This document shows, in pieces, positions 60,421-64,000 of a DNA stretch of 64,000 bases (the stretch's first letter is position 1; every line of letters starts with the position of its first letter). A program made the translations under genes and the position numbers. The DNA comes from an uncultured Chthonomonadales bacterium (GTDB lineage Bacteria > Armatimonadota > Chthonomonadetes > Chthonomonadales > CAJBBX01), in contig CALLMM010000010.1 of NCBI GenBank assembly GCA_938005745.1, positions 62,001 to 126,000 on the forward strand, in the 5' to 3' direction. The notes beneath the pieces were generated by a model. The model searched no databases. It was given only the letters and a program-made list of their open reading frames with translations, and had not been told where the DNA came from.

Positions 60421-61881
60421 ATGAGCGATACCTCCGAATCCGTCTCCCGTCCATCCCAGCGCTGGTTTCAGGGCATCCCGCGCTACGCCTGGGTGGTGCT
60501 GTTGATCGCCGCCCTCGGCTGGATGTTCGACACCTTCGATCAGCACCTCTTCACGCTGCTGCGGGTGGATTCGGTCAAGGATGTGATGCGGGCGCACTTT
60601 GAGGGACCGTACCGGGCGGAGCTTGCGCTCAGGCCGGAGTATGCCGGCGATCCGAAGGCGTTGAGCGACGCCGTCGCCGCCGCGCTGGATCGTACCGCCA
60701 AAGAGGTGGGGGCGCAGCTGACCGCCATCTTTCTGCTGGGCTGGGCGGCAGGAGGTTTCCTGTTCGGCATTCTGGGAGATCGTCTGGGGCGCACGCGCAC
60801 GATGATGATCACCATTCTGATCTATGCCTGCTTCACCGGCTTGAACGGGCTGGTGCAGACGCCGCTGCAGTACGCCGTCTGCCGCTTCATCATCGCGATG
60901 GGGGTCGGGGGCGAGTTTGCGGCGGGAGCGGCGCTGGTGGCGGAGGTCTGGCCCCAGCGGTCGCGGGCGATGGCGCTGGGCACGCTGCAGGCGCTCTCCG
61001 CCGTTGGCAACATCGCCGCGGCGCTCACCGTGCTGTTTCTGAGCGATCTGAGCTGGCGGTGGATCTTTGCGGTCGGCGCGCTTCCGGCGCTGCTGGTGCT
61101 CTGGATCCGCCGCTCCGTGAAGGAGCCGGAGAAGTGGCAGCACGCCCGCGCGGAGGCGACGCACGACGGCTCCCGGCGGGAACTGGGCAATATCGCGCAG
61201 CTGTTCCACGATCCGACTCTGCGACGAAACACCCTCGCCGGCGTGCTGCTGGCGACGGCGGGCGTCGGGGGAGCCTGGGGGGTCGGCTTCTTCTCTCCCG
61301 ATCTGGTCAACGCCGCCTTCCGCCCGCTGGTGAGCCAGTCCGCCGCCGTTGTGGCGCTTCCGGCGGCGGAGCAGGCGGGCGCGATTGCCCGCGAGTTGAA
61401 GGAGTACCGCAGTCTGGTCTTTCTGGTGCAGATGATCGGCGCCGGTCTGGGAATGCTCGGATATGCCGCGCTCAGCGAACGGATCGGACGCAAGCCCGCC
61501 ATGCTGCTGGTCTTTTTCATGGCGTTTCTCTCTGTGCAGGCGACCTTCCGCTTCCTGCGCGACCCGCTCACCGCCTATCTGCTGGCGCTGCAACTCGGTT
61601 TCTTTTCGCTGGCTCCCTTTGCCGCCTACGCGGTCTACTTCCCCGAACTGTTCCCCACGCGCCTGCGCGCAACCGGGGTCGGGTTCTGCTATAACTTTGC
61701 GCGGATCCTGGCGGCGTTTGCCCCCTTCACCCTGGGCAAGCTCTCCGCCCTCTTCGACCGACCGGAGGACCCGACGCACGGGCTGCGGGTCGCCGCCTCC
61801 ATTGTCGCCTGCGTCTATGTGATAGGGGTGATCGGGCTGCTGGCGGCTCCGGAGACGCGGGGCAAGCCGCTGCCGGAATAG
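60421..61881 (+). CDS. MFS transporter
   Basis: A 486-aa major facilitator protein of 12 helices. Motif A after helix 2 is GDRLGRTRTMM, and the second half repeats it as SERIGRKPAMLL. FDTFDQHLFTLL in helix 1 is typical of the metabolite:H+ symporter and sialic-acid-like groups. A loop of about 45 residues (RVDSVKDVMRAHFEGPYRAEL...) between helix 1 and 2 is longer than usual. ATG 60421 follows AAGGAGC. The substrate is unknown, perhaps a sugar or organic acid. Confidence 0.9.
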   Translation: MSDTSESVSRPSQRWFQGIPRYAWVVLLIAALGWMFDTFDQHLFTLLRVDSVKDVMRAHFEGPYRAELALRPEYAGDPKALSDAVAAALDRTAKEVGAQLTAIFLLGWAAGGFLFGILGDRLGRTRTMMITILIYACFTGLNGLVQTPLQYAVCRFIIAMGVGGEFAAGAALVAEVWPQRSRAMALGTLQALSAVGNIAAALTVLFLSDLSWRWIFAVGALPALLVLWIRRSVKEPEKWQHARAEATHDGSRRELGNIAQLFHDPTLRRNTLAGVLLATAGVGGAWGVGFFSPDLVNAAFRPLVSQSAAVVALPAAEQAGAIARELKEYRSLVFLVQMIGAGLGMLGYAALSERIGRKPAMLLVFFMAFLSVQATFRFLRDPLTAYLLALQLGFFSLAPFAAYAVYFPELFPTRLRATGVGFCYNFARILAAFAPFTLGKLSALFDRPEDPTHGLRVAASIVACVYVIGVIGLLAAPETRGKPLPE

Positions 61882-61934
61882 GGGCAGGGGGGCGCGTTTT
61901 GCGAGAGCCGGTTCCGGACGGGGCGCGCGCATTT

Positions 61935-61964
61935 TTGACGCCCTGCGGCGGGTTGTGTTACAAT
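61935..61964 (+). promoter_or_regulatory. Promoter for a leaderless gene
   Basis: TTGACG (61935-61940), 18 bases, TACAAT (61959-61964). The expected start point is at or next to GTG 61972, with no room for a ribosome site. Confidence 0.8.
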
Positions 61965-61971
61965 ACCGGAT

Positions 61972-62952
61972 GTGAAGCGTCTCCTGCCCATTCTGTTACT
62001 GCTCTGGACTCTCCCGGTCGGAACCTGTGCGCCGTCGCGCGCGCAGCTTCCCCCGCGACCGGGCGAGGGTTCGCCGCCCCTGCCAACCGGACAGATCGCT
62101 CCGGTTACCTTGCTGCCTGTCTCCGTCCCGTTTGAGATGTGGAACGGCATGATCGTGGTGAAGGCGACGGTGGGGGAGGGGATCGCGCAGAAGGCGGCGC
62201 TGCACATCAGCCTTCCCCTGTGTCTGATGACGCCGCAGTTAGCCGCCCAGCAGCGCATCGCCTCCGAAGGGATACGCAGTCTGGAGGGAATCTACGGAAC
62301 GATCCGTCTGGCGGGCGTCCGTCCGCAGATGGTTCGCATCCAGAACATTGTGCTGACCGGCGTGCCGATGGGCGTGCTCGACCTCTACGCGCAGCTCTCC
62401 TCGAAGGCGGCTCCCGATGCGCCCATGGTGTGGATCGGCAACTCGGCGCTTGCCGCCTTCGTGATCACCATTGATCCCCAGAAGCAGGAGATCGTTTTCG
62501 CGCCTCCGAACAGCCCCCTGCCGCGCCGGGCGGCGGTCGTCCCGTTTGAGATACGCGACGGCAGGCTCTGGATCGAGGCGAAAGCCAACGACAGCCGGCG
62601 ATTTCGCGCGATGCTGGACACCAGCGCCTTTCTGACGCTGCTGCCCCGCGGAGTCGGGCGCGATCTGCAGCTGTCTCCCTCCGCCACGCTGACGACCACC
62701 TTTCCGGATGGCAAGACCGGCAGAGTGGCGATGGCGACCCTCAGCGAACTGGCGGTCGGCGACGCGAAACTGAAGGAGATGCAGGCGCTGTTCCTGGAGG
62801 GCGAGGAGACCGGCGGAATGGATCCGGAGATGGGGATCATCGGCAACGACTTTCTGCTGCGTTACCGGGTCACCATTCACTACGGGCAGCGTAAAATAGC
62901 TTTTGAGAAGATCGCTGTCCCGTCTGCCAAGCAAAACTCCGTACACAGATAG
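61972..62952 (+). CDS. Secreted retropepsin-like aspartyl protease family protein
   Basis: A 326-aa exported protein with two retropepsin-like halves. The C-terminal half has AMLDTSAFLTLLP (DTS in place of the usual DTG or DSG) and MGIIGNDFLLRYRVTIHYGQRKIAFE, the family's closing motif. The N-terminal half repeats the pattern as LHISLPLCLMTP and WIGNSALAAFVITIDPQKQEIVF, with the catalytic Asp lost. The gene begins at GTG 61972 just after a promoter, so translation is likely leaderless. An ATG at 61970 is followed at once by TGA. Protease activity is uncertain because only one Asp remains. Confidence 0.78.
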   Translation: MKRLLPILLLLWTLPVGTCAPSRAQLPPRPGEGSPPLPTGQIAPVTLLPVSVPFEMWNGMIVVKATVGEGIAQKAALHISLPLCLMTPQLAAQQRIASEGIRSLEGIYGTIRLAGVRPQMVRIQNIVLTGVPMGVLDLYAQLSSKAAPDAPMVWIGNSALAAFVITIDPQKQEIVFAPPNSPLPRRAAVVPFEIRDGRLWIEAKANDSRRFRAMLDTSAFLTLLPRGVGRDLQLSPSATLTTTFPDGKTGRVAMATLSELAVGDAKLKEMQALFLEGEETGGMDPEMGIIGNDFLLRYRVTIHYGQRKIAFEKIAVPSAKQNSVHR

Positions 62953-62967
62953 AGAGGATGATCGAGG

Positions 62968-63636
62968 ATGCATAGACTGTCTCTGATTGGTCTGTCCGCT
63001 GCCGCGCTGCTTCTCTTTGCGGCAGCGACCGCTCCGCGCGCCGCGCAGCTTCCCCAGGAGGACCTGGATAGTCAGGGCTGGGTCTCGCTGTTCAACGGCA
63101 AAGACACCAGCGGATGGAAGCTGCGGCATGAGGGCGGCAAAAACGCCTGGAAGGTGGAGAACGGCGTGTTGATCAACTCCGAATCCAGTACCGATCTCGT
63201 AACGACCCAGAAGATGACCGACTTCGACCTGCATATCGAGTTTCTGGTGCCGCCGGGAAGCAACAGCGGCGTCTATCTGCAGGGACGATATGAGGTGCAG
63301 GTAGCGGATACCTACCGCACGCCTCCGAGCAGGTACATGACCGGCGCCATCTATGACCGGATCGCCCCTTCGGAGAACGCCAGCCGCGCCGCCGGAGAGT
63401 GGCAGGCGTTCGATATTCGCTTCCGGCAGGCGCAGCGCGACGCGAGCGGCAGGATCGTGAAGAAGGCGGTGGTTACGGTCGTGCATAACGGGATCCGCGT
63501 GATTGACCGCAAGGAGATCGAGGGCGTGACGGGCGCGGCGCTGGATGACGCCGAGGGCACGCCCGGCGCGCTGATGCTGCAGGGCGATCACGGCGCGATA
63601 CAGTACCGCAACATTCGCTACCGACCGTTGAAGTAG
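62968..63636 (+). CDS. DUF1080 (3-keto-disaccharide hydrolase-like) secreted protein
   Basis: A 222-aa exported protein with a signal peptide (1-26) and a concanavalin-like DUF1080 domain: GWVSLFNGKDTSGWKLRHEGG, FDLHIEFLVPPGSNSGVYLQGRYEVQV and IQYRNIRYRPLK at the end. The family includes 3-keto-disaccharide hydrolases of glycoside degradation. It lies 15 bases after the retropepsin-like gene with the same leaderless promoter, and ends before a 16-bp hairpin. Confidence 0.93.
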   Translation: MHRLSLIGLSAAALLLFAAATAPRAAQLPQEDLDSQGWVSLFNGKDTSGWKLRHEGGKNAWKVENGVLINSESSTDLVTTQKMTDFDLHIEFLVPPGSNSGVYLQGRYEVQVADTYRTPPSRYMTGAIYDRIAPSENASRAAGEWQAFDIRFRQAQRDASGRIVKKAVVTVVHNGIRVIDRKEIEGVTGAALDDAEGTPGALMLQGDHGAIQYRNIRYRPLK

Positions 63637-63640
63637 CAGA

Positions 63641-63680
63641 CGCGCGTTCTGCGGAGCCTCCCCGCTCCGCAGAACGCGCG
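63641..63680 (+). terminator. Strong hairpin after the DUF1080 gene
   Basis: Perfect 16-bp stem (63641-63656 with 63665-63680; arm CGCGCGTTCTGCGGAG), loop of 8 bases. No T-run follows, so it may be a weak or factor-assisted terminator. Confidence 0.6.
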
Positions 63681-63689
63681 AACTCTCCC

Positions 63690-63718
63690 TTGACGTATTG
63701 CCTATTCGTTCGTATAAT
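63690..63718 (+). promoter_or_regulatory. Promoter of the prepilin gene
   Basis: TTGACG (63690-63695), 17 bases, TATAAT (63713-63718): near-consensus. The start of transcription is about 63725. Confidence 0.85.
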
Positions 63719-63747
63719 CCCAACAAATGACCGTGAAGGGGATTTTC

Positions 63748-64000
63748 ATGAGGCATCGTGTCTGCCGGGGCTTTACTCTGATCGAACTGCTCGTTGTCAT
63801 CGCGATCATCGGCATTCTGGCCGCGATGCTCTTCCCTGTGTTCGCGCAGGCGCGTGAAAAGGCGCGTCAGATCGTCTGCGTCTCCAATATGCGCCAGCTG
63901 GGACAGGCGCTGATGATGTACGCCGGCGACTACAGCGAGGTCTATCCGACGCAGGATCATCTCTACATAGACCCCTGCTGTCCCTTCTGGATGGATGTCG
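63748..64000 (+). CDS. Type IV prepilin-like protein (partial)
   Basis: First 84 codons of a prepilin or pseudopilin that runs off the window. After MRHRVCRG the cleavage site [17 protein letters not shown] gives the mature N-terminus with Glu at +5. [27 protein letters not shown] follows, a segment I connect with Armatimonadota-type DUF1559-like secreted proteins. ATG 63748 has AAGGGG six bases upstream; ATG 63727 is also possible and would be nearly leaderless. The substrate is probably a type II/IV assembly system. Cys-Cys near the edge may form a disulphide. Confidence 0.9.
   Translation, partial: MRHRVCRGFTLIELLVVIAIIGILAAMLFPVFAQAREKARQIVCVSNMRQLGQALMMYAGDYSEVYPTQDHLYIDPCCPFWMDV

Noticed and set aside
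62239-63960. Open frame of 573 codons on the minus strand at the right edge
   Set aside because: Antisense to the retropepsin-like, DUF1080 and prepilin genes, all of which have signal sequences and promoters in the forward direction.

Overview
The window (GC-rich, roughly 60-65%) looks like chromosomal DNA from a member of Armatimonadota or a close relative. The call rests on several things seen together. The prepilin at the right edge has a type IV pilin N-terminus that runs into an [12 protein letters not shown]-type segment, which I associate with that phylum. DUF1080, PmoA-like, enolase-superfamily and xylose-isomerase-like TIM-barrel genes are frequent. KDO (LPS core) genes point to a diderm envelope. 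No rRNA, tRNA, CRISPR array, phage gene or complete insertion sequence was found, and the taxonomic assignment is an inference.

Layout. 1-5.3 kb: end of an RND efflux pump, an amidase, an ArsR-type repressor, signal peptidase I and a two-gene ABC exporter. 5.3-9 kb: ATP-grasp / alpha-E / transglutaminase triad. 9.1-11.1 kb: a SteA-like cytokinesis protein coupled to a MobA-like nucleotidyltransferase. 11.1-13.8 kb: zinc-ribbon protein, TerC preceded by a yybP-ykoY manganese riboswitch, and threonine aldolase. 13.9-16 kb: sugar-type oxidoreductases and a PIN-toxin relic. 16-19.7 kb: a minus-strand set of SteB/MctB-like protein, GT2 and MraY-like transferase, preceded by a radical SAM gene. 19.8-28.5 kb: TIM barrel, queuosine-precursor transporter, TolB-like propeller, small membrane proteins, a rhamnonate-dehydratase-like enzyme and a MalFG-type sugar importer with a Tat-exported binding protein.

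28.5-37.6 kb: one long minus-strand unit runs from a sigma70-type promoter through an ACT protein, aspartokinase, atpZ, atpI, atpB, atpE, two different b subunits and atpH, then two secreted paralogues of unknown function, then atpA and a strong terminator. The gamma, beta and epsilon genes are not here, so the ATP synthase locus is split. 38-41.7 kb: an RbsC/RhaPQ-type importer (two permeases and a lipoprotein binding protein, no ATPase) beside a 223-bp element with 33-bp inverted ends. 41.8-43 kb: rpsF-ssb-rpsR. 43.3-46 kb: kdsD and kdsC, an SrlD-like dehydrogenase and an LprI-like protein. 46-53.4 kb: YprB-like nuclease, RtcB RNA ligase with a long leader, DinB-like protein, XdhC-like protein, cysteine-cluster protein and an S9 peptidase. 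53.4-55.7 kb: a two-gene secreted pair, the second gene AT-rich. 56-64 kb: NarL-type regulator, a 73-aa orphan with its own terminator, a CXXCH-glutathione peroxidase fusion, PmoA-like, MFS, retropepsin-like and DUF1080 proteins, and the start of a prepilin.

The signals most worth follow-up are the manganese riboswitch with a readable switch, the secreted paralogue pair inside the ATP synthase operon, the SteA/SteB plus glycosyl-carrier gene set, the inverted-repeat element, the CXXCH-GPx fusion and apparently leaderless genes. I did not identify a complete new defence or mobile system.
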